Source: an uncultured Gemella sp. (GTDB taxonomy: Bacteria > Bacillota > Bacilli > Staphylococcales > Gemellaceae). Taken from it: 8,462 nucleotides of DNA. Numbering within the stretch: position 1 is the first letter of the stretch; each line of letters begins with the position of its first letter. The stretch covers positions 1-8,462 of the forward strand of contig CALHQV010000291.1 of NCBI GenBank assembly GCA_938038035.1, written 5' to 3'. Positions 1-6,077 of the stretch are shown one piece after another. The notes under the pieces are model-generated. The model was not told the DNA's origin. It did not search any database and worked only from the letters and a program-made list of their open reading frames with translations. Made by a program: the position numbers and the translations under genes.

Positions 1-50
1 AAATAGTTTTAATTTGAGTTGATTTTATTTTTTAAAAAAGCGGTAAAAAT

Positions 51-79
51 TTGAAAAAAACGCGATTTTATCGTATAAT
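51..79 (+). promoter_or_regulatory. Sigma-A-type promoter for the ylxM-ffh operon
   Basis: A -35 box TTGAAA (51-56) and a perfect -10 box TATAAT (74-79) are separated by exactly 17 nt, the optimal spacing for the housekeeping sigma factor. A second, overlapping TATAAT lies at 79-84 but its spacing of 22 nt is poor. The sequence upstream of the -35 (about 21-50) is rich in A and T runs and could act as an UP element. Transcription would start near 85-87, giving a leader of about 33 nt before the ylxM start. No operator or riboswitch fold is evident in that short leader. This is the only convincing promoter in the window. Confidence 0.8.
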
Positions 80-119
80 ATAATGATGTAGATTTATATT
101 TAATGACTGGAGGAAGATT

Positions 120-443
120 GTGGAAATAGAACAAGTTATAAAGATTTCACAACTCTATGATTTTTACTCTGAATTACTTAGTGATAAACAAAGACAGTAT
201 TTAGATGACTATTATTTTAATGATTTATCACTAACAGAGATTTCTGAAAATTATAATATATCAAAACAAGCTGTATCTAATAATATTAAGAGAACAATAT
301 TAGAATTAGAACAGTTTGAAGAGAAGTTAAATTTAGTTAAATTAAACAATCAGAGATTGTTTTTACTAAATGAGATAAAAAAATCAACTACTGATACAGA
401 AGTACTAACGTATGTTGAAGAATTGATAAAACTAGAAAATTAG
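120..443 (+). CDS. ylxM: YlxM family SRP-associated HTH protein
   Basis: Small protein of 107 residues belonging to the YlxM/UPF0122 family. In Gram-positive bacteria this gene lies next to ffh, and it is linked to the signal recognition particle; streptococcal YlxM has been reported to affect Ffh GTPase activity. Residues about 31-60 form a helix-turn-helix resembling sigma factor region 4 (ISENYNISKQAVSNNIKR), followed by a charged helical C-terminal part. The length fits the family. The start is GTG at 120, six nucleotides after GGAGG (109-113); the in-phase alternatives nearby are worse. It is the first gene of the operon, and its TAG stop overlaps the ffh ribosome binding site, which suggests coupled translation. 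Whether it binds DNA, RNA or Ffh cannot be told from sequence alone. Confidence 0.92.
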   Translation: MEIEQVIKISQLYDFYSELLSDKQRQYLDDYYFNDLSLTEISENYNISKQAVSNNIKRTILELEQFEEKLNLVKLNNQRLFLLNEIKKSTTDTEVLTYVEELIKLEN

Positions 444-453
444 GAGAGCTTGT

Positions 454-1806
454 ATGGCATTTGAGAATTTATCAGAGAGATTACAAAATACAATAGCTAA
501 GCTTACTGGAAAAGGTAAAGTTTCAGAAGCGGATGTAAAAGAAATGATGCGTGAAGTTAGATTAGCTTTATTGGAAGCGGACGTTAACTTCAAAGTTGTA
601 AAAGAATTTGTTAAGAAAATAAGTGAAAGAGCTGTTGGAACAGAGGTTATGAAATCTCTTACTCCAGCACAACAAGTAGTAAAAATCGTAAATGAAGAAT
701 TAGTTGACCTACTAGGTGGATCTAATGTTGAATTAAACCAAGGTGGTAAAATTACTACTGTTATGATGGTTGGTCTTCAAGGGGCTGGTAAAACAACAAC
801 AGCAGGTAAATTAGCGCTTAAAGTTAAAAAGACTATGAAGAAAAAACCGCTTCTTATTGCTGCTGACGTTTATAGACCTGCTGCAGTTCAACAATTAAAA
901 ACATTAGGTAAGCAACTTGATATCGAAGTATTTTATGTAGATAAAGATCCAGTAGATATTGTTAAGGATGGATTAGCTTTTGCTAAAGAAAATTACTTCA
1001 ATTATGTAATTATCGATACAGCTGGACGTCTACACATCGATGAACTATTAATGGATGAATTGAAAAACATTAAAGCTGCTACAACACCAGATGAAATCTT
1101 ACTTGTTGTCGATTCTATGATAGGGCAAGAAGCAGTTAATATTGCGACTTCATTTGATGAACAACTTGATATTACTGGTTTAGTACTAACTAAGTTAGAT
1201 GGTGATACTCGTGGTGGAGCCGCACTATCTATTAAGTCTATTACAGGAAAACCAATTAAGTTAGTCGGTATGGGTGAAAAAATGAATGACCTTGAGTTAT
1301 TCCACCCAGAACGTATGGCATCTCGTATTTTAGGTATGGGTGACGTACTTACATTAATTGAAAAAGCACAAGCTTCTATCGATGAGGATGAAGCTAAAAA
1401 AATGCAGGAAAAGATTCTAAATCAAAGTTTTACTTTTGAAGATTTCTTAACTCAATTAGAACAAGTTAAAAAATTAGGTAGTCTTAAAGATATACTTGGA
1501 ATGATTCCAGGAATGGGTAAACTAAAAAATATGAATTTAGATGCTGTTGATGAAAAACAATTTGTCTATATCGAGGCTATTATTAAGTCAATGACAATTG
1601 AAGAAAGACAAAATCCTGATATTATAAATGTACCACGTAGAAAACGTATTGCCCAAGGTAGTGGTCGTCCACTTAATGAAGTTCATAAACTTATCAAACA
1701 GTTTGAAGAAATGAGAAAAATGATGAAACAATTCGGTGGACTTATGAATGATAAATCTAAAAGAAAGGGTCTTGGAAGAATGTTTGGTGGCAAACTTCCA
1801 TTCTAG
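454..1806 (+). CDS. ffh: Signal recognition particle GTPase Ffh
   Basis: Protein part of the bacterial signal recognition particle. It binds signal sequences of nascent membrane proteins together with the 4.5S/6S RNA and docks with FtsY at the membrane. Its 450 residues show the full NG-M architecture: an N-terminal helical bundle (about 1-88), a G domain with P-loop GLQGAGKTTT (107-116), DVYRPAAVQQL (138-148), DTAGR (188-192), TKLD (246-249, within TKLDGDTRGG) and GMGEK (272-276), then a methionine-rich M domain (about 300-430). The M domain contains the finger-loop segment around LGMIPGMGK (348-356) and the RNA-binding motif RRKRIAQGSGR (395-405). The start ATG is seven nucleotides behind AGGAG (442-446), which overlaps the ylxM stop. 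In Bacillus the usual downstream neighbour is rpsP; here it is trmL, in the same reading frame. Confidence 0.98.
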   Translation: MAFENLSERLQNTIAKLTGKGKVSEADVKEMMREVRLALLEADVNFKVVKEFVKKISERAVGTEVMKSLTPAQQVVKIVNEELVDLLGGSNVELNQGGKITTVMMVGLQGAGKTTTAGKLALKVKKTMKKKPLLIAADVYRPAAVQQLKTLGKQLDIEVFYVDKDPVDIVKDGLAFAKENYFNYVIIDTAGRLHIDELLMDELKNIKAATTPDEILLVVDSMIGQEAVNIATSFDEQLDITGLVLTKLDGDTRGGAALSIKSITGKPIKLVGMGEKMNDLELFHPERMASRILGMGDVLTLIEKAQASIDEDEAKKMQEKILNQSFTFEDFLTQLEQVKKLGSLKDILGMIPGMGKLKNMNLDAVDEKQFVYIEAIIKSMTIEERQNPDIINVPRRKRIAQGSGRPLNEVHKLIKQFEEMRKMMKQFGGLMNDKSKRKGLGRMFGGKLPF

Positions 1807-1812
1807 TTAATT

Positions 1813-2286
1813 ATGAATAATATAGTTTTATTCCAACCAGAGATTCCAGCTAATACAGGAAATATTGCACGTACTTGTGTTGGAACTAATACAAGATTAC
1901 ATTTAATTAGACCGCTAGGATTCTCTATTGATGATAAACATGTAAAAAGAGCTGGTTTAGATTATTGGGAACATCTAGATTTAGTTGTTTGGGATAGTTT
2001 TGATGAATTTTTAGAAGCAACTAATGATAAGCACTATTATCTTATAACTAAATTTGGAACAAAAAATTATTGTGATTTTGATTTTTCAAATGCAGATAAT
2101 GAAGATATCTATTTTATTTTTGGTAGAGAGACAAAAGGTTTACCAAAGGAATTTAGAGAAAAATATAGCGAACAAGCATTGCGTATTCCAATGAGCGAAA
2201 ATGTTCGTTCTCTAAACTTATCTAATACAGCTGCATTGATAATTTATGAAGCTTTAAGACAGCAAAATTTTAATAAGTTAAAATAG
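1813..2286 (+). CDS. trmL: tRNA (cytidine/uridine-34 2'-O)-methyltransferase TrmL (CspR)
   Basis: SPOUT-class methyltransferase that uses S-adenosylmethionine to methylate the 2'-OH of the wobble nucleotide of certain leucine tRNAs. The 157 residues match the minimal single-domain TrmL family. N14-TGNIAR (14-20) is the family's N-terminal signature. FGRETKGLP (103-111), IPM (125-127) and VRSLNLSNTAAL (131-142) form the C-terminal trefoil knot that binds the cofactor. The start ATG fits the family's N-terminus. No Shine-Dalgarno is visible before it: the sequence between the ffh stop and the ATG is just TTAATT. The gene is in the same frame as ffh, so translation likely depends on ribosomes finishing ffh. 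Family assignment is firm; the exact tRNA substrate is by homology. Confidence 0.95.
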   Translation: MNNIVLFQPEIPANTGNIARTCVGTNTRLHLIRPLGFSIDDKHVKRAGLDYWEHLDLVVWDSFDEFLEATNDKHYYLITKFGTKNYCDFDFSNADNEDIYFIFGRETKGLPKEFREKYSEQALRIPMSENVRSLNLSNTAALIIYEALRQQNFNKLK

Positions 2287-2291
2287 TATGT

Positions 2292-2331
2292 GAGGGGAGA
2301 ATTTAGGGTTTTTGTCTTGAATTATCCCCTC
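2292..2331 (+). other. Strong intergenic hairpin without T-tract
   Basis: Two 17-nt arms (2292-2308 and 2315-2331) pair with only one mismatch (G2299 opposite A2324) around a six-base loop (2309-2314). The outer seven pairs are GAGGGGA/TCCCCTC, unusually GC-rich for this genome; the inner part includes three G-U pairs. It lies in the 72-nt gap between trmL and ybeY, 15 nt before the ybeY Shine-Dalgarno. The 3' side reads TAAATAAG, not a run of T, and the opposite strand has none either, so a classical intrinsic terminator is unlikely. It may be a processing or stability element that separates ffh-trmL from ybeY-era expression, or a copy of a dispersed repeat. Confidence 0.7.
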
Positions 2332-2358
2332 TAAATAAGAATATATAAGGAGAAAATC

Positions 2359-2832
2359 ATGACATTTGTTGAAATTATAGATGATAATAACTTAGTAGAA
2401 GATAGTACAAAAGATATGTTATTAAAACTATTAGCTTGTGCTGCTGAGTATGAAGGTGTTGATACTGAGATTACTGAGATGTCGTTATCATTTGTTAGTA
2501 AAGAAGAAATACAAGAAATTAATCGTGATTATAGAGGAAAAGATGTTCCTACTGATGTAATTTCTTTTGCTCTAAATGATGAAGTAGAAGATGAAATTGA
2601 TATTATTGGTCTTGAAGATGAGATTAATTCTATTGGTGATGTGATTATCTGTGTAGATATTGCTCATGAACAAGCAAAAGAGTACGAACATAGTTTTGAT
2701 AGAGAAATAGGTTTTCTTGCAGTACACGGATTTTTACATTTACTAGGTTATGACCACATGACTGAAGAAGATGAAAAAGAAATGTTTGGTAAACAAGATG
2801 AGATTCTTGAGAAGTTTGGTTTAAGGAGATAA
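2359..2832 (+). CDS. ybeY: Endoribonuclease YbeY, 16S rRNA maturation
   Basis: Zinc-dependent RNase of the UPF0054 family, needed for 16S rRNA 3'-end processing and 70S quality control. The 157 residues are typical. The metal site is the family motif HGFLHLLGYDH at 123-133 with H123, H127 and H133 as zinc ligands. The conserved block NRDYRGKDVPTDVISF lies at 55-70, and an acidic stretch (about 73-90) follows it. The start ATG stands six nucleotides after AAGGAG (2347-2352). The next gene, era, begins two nucleotides after the stop, and its ribosome binding site lies inside the ybeY 3' end. YbeY and Era act on the same 30S assembly step. In many Bacillales dgkA and cdd lie between the two; here they are absent. 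Confidence 0.97.
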   Translation: MTFVEIIDDNNLVEDSTKDMLLKLLACAAEYEGVDTEITEMSLSFVSKEEIQEINRDYRGKDVPTDVISFALNDEVEDEIDIIGLEDEINSIGDVIICVDIAHEQAKEYEHSFDREIGFLAVHGFLHLLGYDHMTEEDEKEMFGKQDEILEKFGLRR

Positions 2833-2834
2833 AC

Positions 2835-3743
2835 ATGTTTGAAGAACAAATTAAAACGGGATTTGTCACAATTATAGGTAGACCTAATGCTGGTAAATCT
2901 ACGTTATTAAATAATATATTACAACAAAAAATAGCAATAATGTCAGATAAACCACAAACGACGCGTAATATTATAAATGGTGTTTATACTGATAATGACT
3001 CACAAATAGTCTTTATTGATACGCCTGGTATTCATAAGCCAAAACATAGACTTGGTGATTATATGATGAAACTTGCTAGTAGTGCAATTCAAGAATCTGA
3101 GATAGTTTATCTAATTATAAATGCCAGTGAGAAGTTTGGTCCTGGAGATCAACATTTAATAAACATAGTTAAGGAATTAAAAGTTCCAACGTTTTTACTA
3201 ATTAACAAAATCGATTTAATTTCACCTGAACAATTAATTCAGATAATTGAATTTTATAAAGATTTATATGATTTTGTTGAGATAGTTCCTATTTCAGCAT
3301 TAAAATCAATAAATGTTGATAACCTGTTAAACACAACAAAAAAATACTTACAACCAAGTTTTAAAATGTATCCTGATGATGTAATTACTGATTCTCCGGA
3401 GTATTTTGTTATTTCAGAATTCATTAGAGAAAAAGTATTACAATTAACGGAGCAGGAAATTCCTCATTCGATTGCTGTTGTAATTGATAGAATAGAGAAG
3501 CAACCTGGTAAAAAGAAAAATATTATCGCTACAATTGTTGTTGAAAGAAAATCACAAAAAGGTATGATTATTGGAAAACAAGGTAAAATGATTAAAGAAA
3601 TTGGTTCTAGAGCAAGAAAAGATATTGAGGTCCTTCTAGGAGAGAAAGTATTCTTAGAGCTTTGGGTTAAAGTTATTGATAACTGGAGATCAAAACCAAA
3701 CCAAATTCGTGACCTTGGCTATAGGGATGATATCTTTGACTAA
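2835..3743 (+). CDS. era: GTPase Era, 30S ribosome assembly
   Basis: Essential Ras-like GTPase that binds the 3' end of 16S rRNA and acts as a checkpoint in 30S maturation. The 302 residues match the family. G motifs are G1 GRPNAGKS (15-22), G2 QTTR (41-44), G3 DTPG (62-65), G4 NKID (124-127) and G5 SAL (154-156). The C-terminal KH domain (about 200-285) carries the RNA-binding GKQGKMIKEIG loop (247-257). The start ATG is preceded by AAGGAG (2823-2828) at six nucleotides, inside ybeY. The 3' end overlaps the start of recO, an arrangement close to that of Bacillus, where era and recO are also neighbours. No residue looks missing. Confidence 0.98.
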   Translation: MFEEQIKTGFVTIIGRPNAGKSTLLNNILQQKIAIMSDKPQTTRNIINGVYTDNDSQIVFIDTPGIHKPKHRLGDYMMKLASSAIQESEIVYLIINASEKFGPGDQHLINIVKELKVPTFLLINKIDLISPEQLIQIIEFYKDLYDFVEIVPISALKSINVDNLLNTTKKYLQPSFKMYPDDVITDSPEYFVISEFIREKVLQLTEQEIPHSIAVVIDRIEKQPGKKKNIIATIVVERKSQKGMIIGKQGKMIKEIGSRARKDIEVLLGEKVFLELWVKVIDNWRSKPNQIRDLGYRDDIFD

Positions 3744-4458
3744 TAGAAATTTTATTACAGGAATAATAATAAAAAAAATAAGATATAGAGATTACCATGA
3801 AATATTACATGTTTTAACTGAACAAGGTAATATAGAAAGTTTTTTTTATGAAAATGTCCATAAAAGTAAGAAAAAAATTAAGGTAAGTACACCATATGAG
3901 GTATCTATTAATTTTTTTCCTACTAGTGGTATGAACAAAATTACAAACCTTGAAATTGAAAATACGTATACAAATATTGTATATGATATATTAAAAAATA
4001 GTTATGTTGCCAATATGTTGGAATATGTTAACTTAATAAATGATGACACATTTAATATGTATAAGTTATTGAAAATATGTTTAAAAAATATAGAAAATGA
4101 TGTTTCTGAAAAACTTGTTTTAATATATTTTTTGTGTCAAATTTTAAAAGGTCAGGGTTTTATGTTTAAATATCAAAAAACAGATCAAACTTATGTAGGA
4201 TATAGCTTTTTAAAAAATAGCTTTGTTGATAAGTTTAATATTGATCATAGTATATATGGTCTTAGTGATTCACTAGTGAAACTTACATATTATATGACTG
4301 TTAAAAATATTGACTTTTTAGAAAGTTTGGAAATAGAAAATAAAGATTTAATTCGATTATTCTCATTTTTAAATATGGTATTTAAAGAATTTGTAGGAAT
4401 TGAAACTAAATCGTATACTAAAATATTAGAACTGGAAGAGATGCTTGGTTCTAATTAA
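3727..4458 (+). CDS. recO: DNA repair protein RecO, divergent
   Basis: RecO helps load RecA onto SSB-coated single-stranded DNA and anneals strands in the RecFOR pathway. The N-terminal OB-fold segment (GIIIKKIRYRDYHEILHVLT, about 12-31) resembles the family signature, and the remainder is helical. At 243 residues the length is normal. Placement after era supports the call, since overall similarity looks low. The start is uncertain: ATG 3727 matches the family N-terminus but has no spaced Shine-Dalgarno. TTG 3736 lies eight nucleotides after AGGGA (3723-3727) and would give 240 residues. A TTG at 3676 would add 17 residues unlike RecO and overlap era by 68 nt. The zinc-finger cysteines of many RecO proteins are absent; only C118 and C137 are present. 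The gene is very AT-rich with long A and T runs. Confidence 0.87.
   Translation: MISLTNRNFITGIIIKKIRYRDYHEILHVLTEQGNIESFFYENVHKSKKKIKVSTPYEVSINFFPTSGMNKITNLEIENTYTNIVYDILKNSYVANMLEYVNLINDDTFNMYKLLKICLKNIENDVSEKLVLIYFLCQILKGQGFMFKYQKTDQTYVGYSFLKNSFVDKFNIDHSIYGLSDSLVKLTYYMTVKNIDFLESLEIENKDLIRLFSFLNMVFKEFVGIETKSYTKILELEEMLGSN
3771..3918 (+). repeat. Cluster of four long homopolymer tracts in recO
   Basis: Within 148 bases of the recO 5' part lie A8 (3771-3778), T8 (3840-3847), A7 (3871-3877) and T7 (3912-3918). All sit in frame over Lys-Lys or Phe-Phe codons. A gain or loss of one base in any of them would truncate RecO. Long runs are expected to some degree in an AT-rich genome, so this is a description, not proof of phase variation. 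Confidence 0.75.
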
Positions 4459-4472
4459 GAAAGAGGCTATAT

Positions 4473-5267
4473 ATGAATAATGCAATAGGAGTATTTGATA
4501 GTGGAGTAGGTGGACTAACAGTTGCTCGCGAGATTATGAGACAGTTACCCAATGAAACTATCTATTATTTCGGCGATGTAAAAAATTGCCCTTATGGTGA
4601 TAAGACAAAGGAAGAAATAATAAAAAATACGGATAGAGCAGTAAAATTCTTAATAGATAAGGGAGTAAAGCTAGTTGTTCTAGCATGTAATACTGCAACA
4701 GCTGCGGCACTAGAATATCTGCAAAGCAAATATGAAGTACCTATTATAGGAGTTGTTCAACCAGGAGCAAGGCGTGCTATCCAAGCAACGGAGAATAATA
4801 AAGTACTAGTATTAGGAACAAAGTTCACAGCAAATTCAAAAGTATATGATATAGAAATCGAAAATATTAATTCTGATATTATAGTTTTTGATAAAGCTTG
4901 CCCAGCTTTTGTACCGTTTATTGAATCAGAAGGAAATCTTGATAAAGAAGCTACAAAAAAATTAATATCTGATACATTAGGTAAAACTAATACGCTAGGA
5001 GTTGATACTGTAGTTCTTGGTTGTACGCATTATCCAATATTGAAGAAAGATATAGAAGACTATTATGGTAATAATATTAAAGTTATTTCTTCAGGAAGAG
5101 AAGCAGCACGTGAAGTAAGTACTGTTTTAGGATATGCAAAATTACATCAGAAAAAGTTAAATAAAAAAGAACACAGATTCTTTATTTCAGAAGAGAGTGA
5201 TAATTTTAATAGCATTGCTTCAAAGTGGTTAAAGAAAGATATTAATGCAGAAGTAGTTGAAATATAG
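4473..5267 (+). CDS. murI: Glutamate racemase MurI (RacE)
   Basis: Cofactor-independent racemase making D-glutamate from L-glutamate for the second position of the peptidoglycan stem peptide; cytoplasmic. The 264 residues are typical. FDSGVGGLTV (8-17) supplies the conserved Asp9-Ser10. The two catalytic cysteines are Cys72 in ACNTA (71-75) and Cys184 in GCTH (183-186), with His186 beside the second. NCPYGDKT (38-45) matches the substrate-loop motif. The start ATG lies six nucleotides after AAGAGG (4461-4466) and 14 nt after the recO stop. The following rdgB starts 10 nt downstream, a murI-rdgB pairing also known in other Firmicutes such as staphylococci. All catalytic residues are present, so activity is expected. 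Confidence 0.97.
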   Translation: MNNAIGVFDSGVGGLTVAREIMRQLPNETIYYFGDVKNCPYGDKTKEEIIKNTDRAVKFLIDKGVKLVVLACNTATAAALEYLQSKYEVPIIGVVQPGARRAIQATENNKVLVLGTKFTANSKVYDIEIENINSDIIVFDKACPAFVPFIESEGNLDKEATKKLISDTLGKTNTLGVDTVVLGCTHYPILKKDIEDYYGNNIKVISSGREAAREVSTVLGYAKLHQKKLNKKEHRFFISEESDNFNSIASKWLKKDINAEVVEI

Positions 5268-5270
5268 GAG
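5266..5270 (+). promoter_or_regulatory. Shine-Dalgarno that fixes the rdgB start
   Basis: AGGAG overlaps the murI TAG stop (5265-5267) and lies seven nucleotides before ATG 5278. It supports that ATG over an in-frame TTG at 5257, which lies upstream of this site and inside murI. Confidence 0.75.
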
Positions 5271-5277
5271 TGATAAA

Positions 5278-5862
5278 ATGAAAGAATTGATTTTAGCATC
5301 GAATAATGCACATAAAGTTGAAGAAATTAAAAGCATATTGAGTGATTACAATATTTTAACATTAAAAGATATTAATTTTACTGACGAGATTATTGAAGAT
5401 GGATTAACATTTGAAGAAAATGCTTTGATAAAGGCAAGAACGATCTCAAAATACTCTGGAAAAGCTGCAATAGCTGATGATAGTGGACTTAGTGTTGAAC
5501 TATTAGATGGTCGTCCTGGAGTTTATTCTGCAAGATATTCAAAAGAACAAACTGATTCAAAAAATATAGAGAAAGTTTTATCTGAGTTAGATGGTAAGAA
5601 ATCAAATGCTAAATTTGTATCAGTTATAGCGTTAGTTAAACCAGATGGAACAGAATTTACTTTTAGAGGAGAATGTCATGGTGAAATTATCTCTGAACAA
5701 CGAGGTAACAATGGCTTTGGATATGATCCTATATTTTATGTTCCAAGTTTAGATAAAACATTTGCAGAATTAAGTTCTGAAGAAAAAAATAGTATCAGTC
5801 ATCGAAAAGAATCTTTGGAGAAATTTTCTAATTTTTTGAAAGAAGAAAATAATGAAAACTAA
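5278..5862 (+). CDS. rdgB: dITP/XTP pyrophosphatase (RdgB/HAM1 family)
   Basis: House-cleaning nucleotidase that hydrolyses ITP, dITP and XTP to the monophosphate and pyrophosphate, keeping deaminated purines out of nucleic acids. The 194 residues fit the family. Visible motifs are the N-terminal ASNNAHKVEEI (7-17), FEENALIKA (45-53), ADDSGL (66-71) with the acidic metal and catalytic residues, GNNGFGYDPIF (143-153) and SHR (174-176). The chosen ATG gives the expected N-terminus MKELILASNN; a TTG 21 nt upstream would only add residues read from the murI end. The last 11 nt overlap the ferredoxin gene, so the two are probably translated together. No key residue is missing. Confidence 0.96.
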   Translation: MKELILASNNAHKVEEIKSILSDYNILTLKDINFTDEIIEDGLTFEENALIKARTISKYSGKAAIADDSGLSVELLDGRPGVYSARYSKEQTDSKNIEKVLSELDGKKSNAKFVSVIALVKPDGTEFTFRGECHGEIISEQRGNNGFGYDPIFYVPSLDKTFAELSSEEKNSISHRKESLEKFSNFLKEENNEN

Positions 5863-6064
5863 AATAATACGAGAAGATTGTATTGCCTGTGGTAATTGCA
5901 ATGCGATATGCCCTGATGTATATGATTACGACGAAGATGGGATAGCGTATTGCATTATCGACGATAATAAGATGACTGAAGAAGTTGCTGAAAAGTATCG
6001 TAGTTTAGTCTTAGAAGCAAAAGATAATTGTCCAACTGAGGCAGTTTATGTAGAAGAAGACTAG
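5852..6064 (+). CDS. fer: Small one-cluster [4Fe-4S] ferredoxin
   Basis: Acidic cytoplasmic electron carrier of 70 residues, similar to the Bacillus monocluster ferredoxins. Cluster ligands by family comparison are C10, C13 and C16 in CIACGNC and the distant C60 in CPTEAV. The segment PDVYDYDEDGIAY (21-33) is characteristic of this family. Two further cysteines, C20 (before P21) and C34, are not needed for the cluster; in some one-cluster ferredoxins from other phyla an extra pair forms a disulfide. Its ATG overlaps the rdgB end by 11 nt behind only a weak purine stretch (GAAGAAAA), so translation is probably coupled. The partner enzyme is not evident in this window. Gene symbol follows Bacillus usage. 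Confidence 0.93.
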   Translation: MKTKIIREDCIACGNCNAICPDVYDYDEDGIAYCIIDDNKMTEEVAEKYRSLVLEAKDNCPTEAVYVEED

Positions 6065-6073
6065 AAAGGAGAG
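6065..6073 (+). promoter_or_regulatory. Shine-Dalgarno for the TTG start of ftsK
   Basis: AAAGGAGAG starts right after the ferredoxin TAG stop (6062-6064), with the GGAG core six nucleotides before TTG 6078. It is among the strongest ribosome binding sites in the window and justifies the non-ATG start, since no ATG exists in frame nearby. Confidence 0.8.
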
Positions 6074-6077
6074 AAGA

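Noticed and set aside
1..50. Terminator or gene remnant of the preceding region
   Set aside because: The segment has A and T runs but no stable stem and no recognizable coding sequence; it is best seen as AT-rich promoter upstream DNA.
2317..2334. Five-codon leader open frame (TTG to TAA) in the trmL-ybeY hairpin
   Set aside because: It has only a weak AGGG upstream that is buried in the stem, no regulatory codon repetition, and no alternative fold that would make an attenuator.
2317..2347. Possible promoter for ybeY (TTGAAT with TATATA)
   Set aside because: Spacing is 19 nt and the -10 would overlap the ybeY Shine-Dalgarno, so any transcript would begin past it. The -35 also sits inside the hairpin.
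2645..2869. Minus-strand open frame of 74 codons across ybeY and era
   Set aside because: It is the antisense shadow of two well-identified genes, has no credible ribosome binding site and resembles no known protein.
4310..4339. Promoter-like TTGACT with TAGAAA near the end of recO
   Set aside because: The -10 match is poor and such hexamers are frequent by chance in AT-rich coding sequence; murI is 14 nt behind recO and needs no own promoter.
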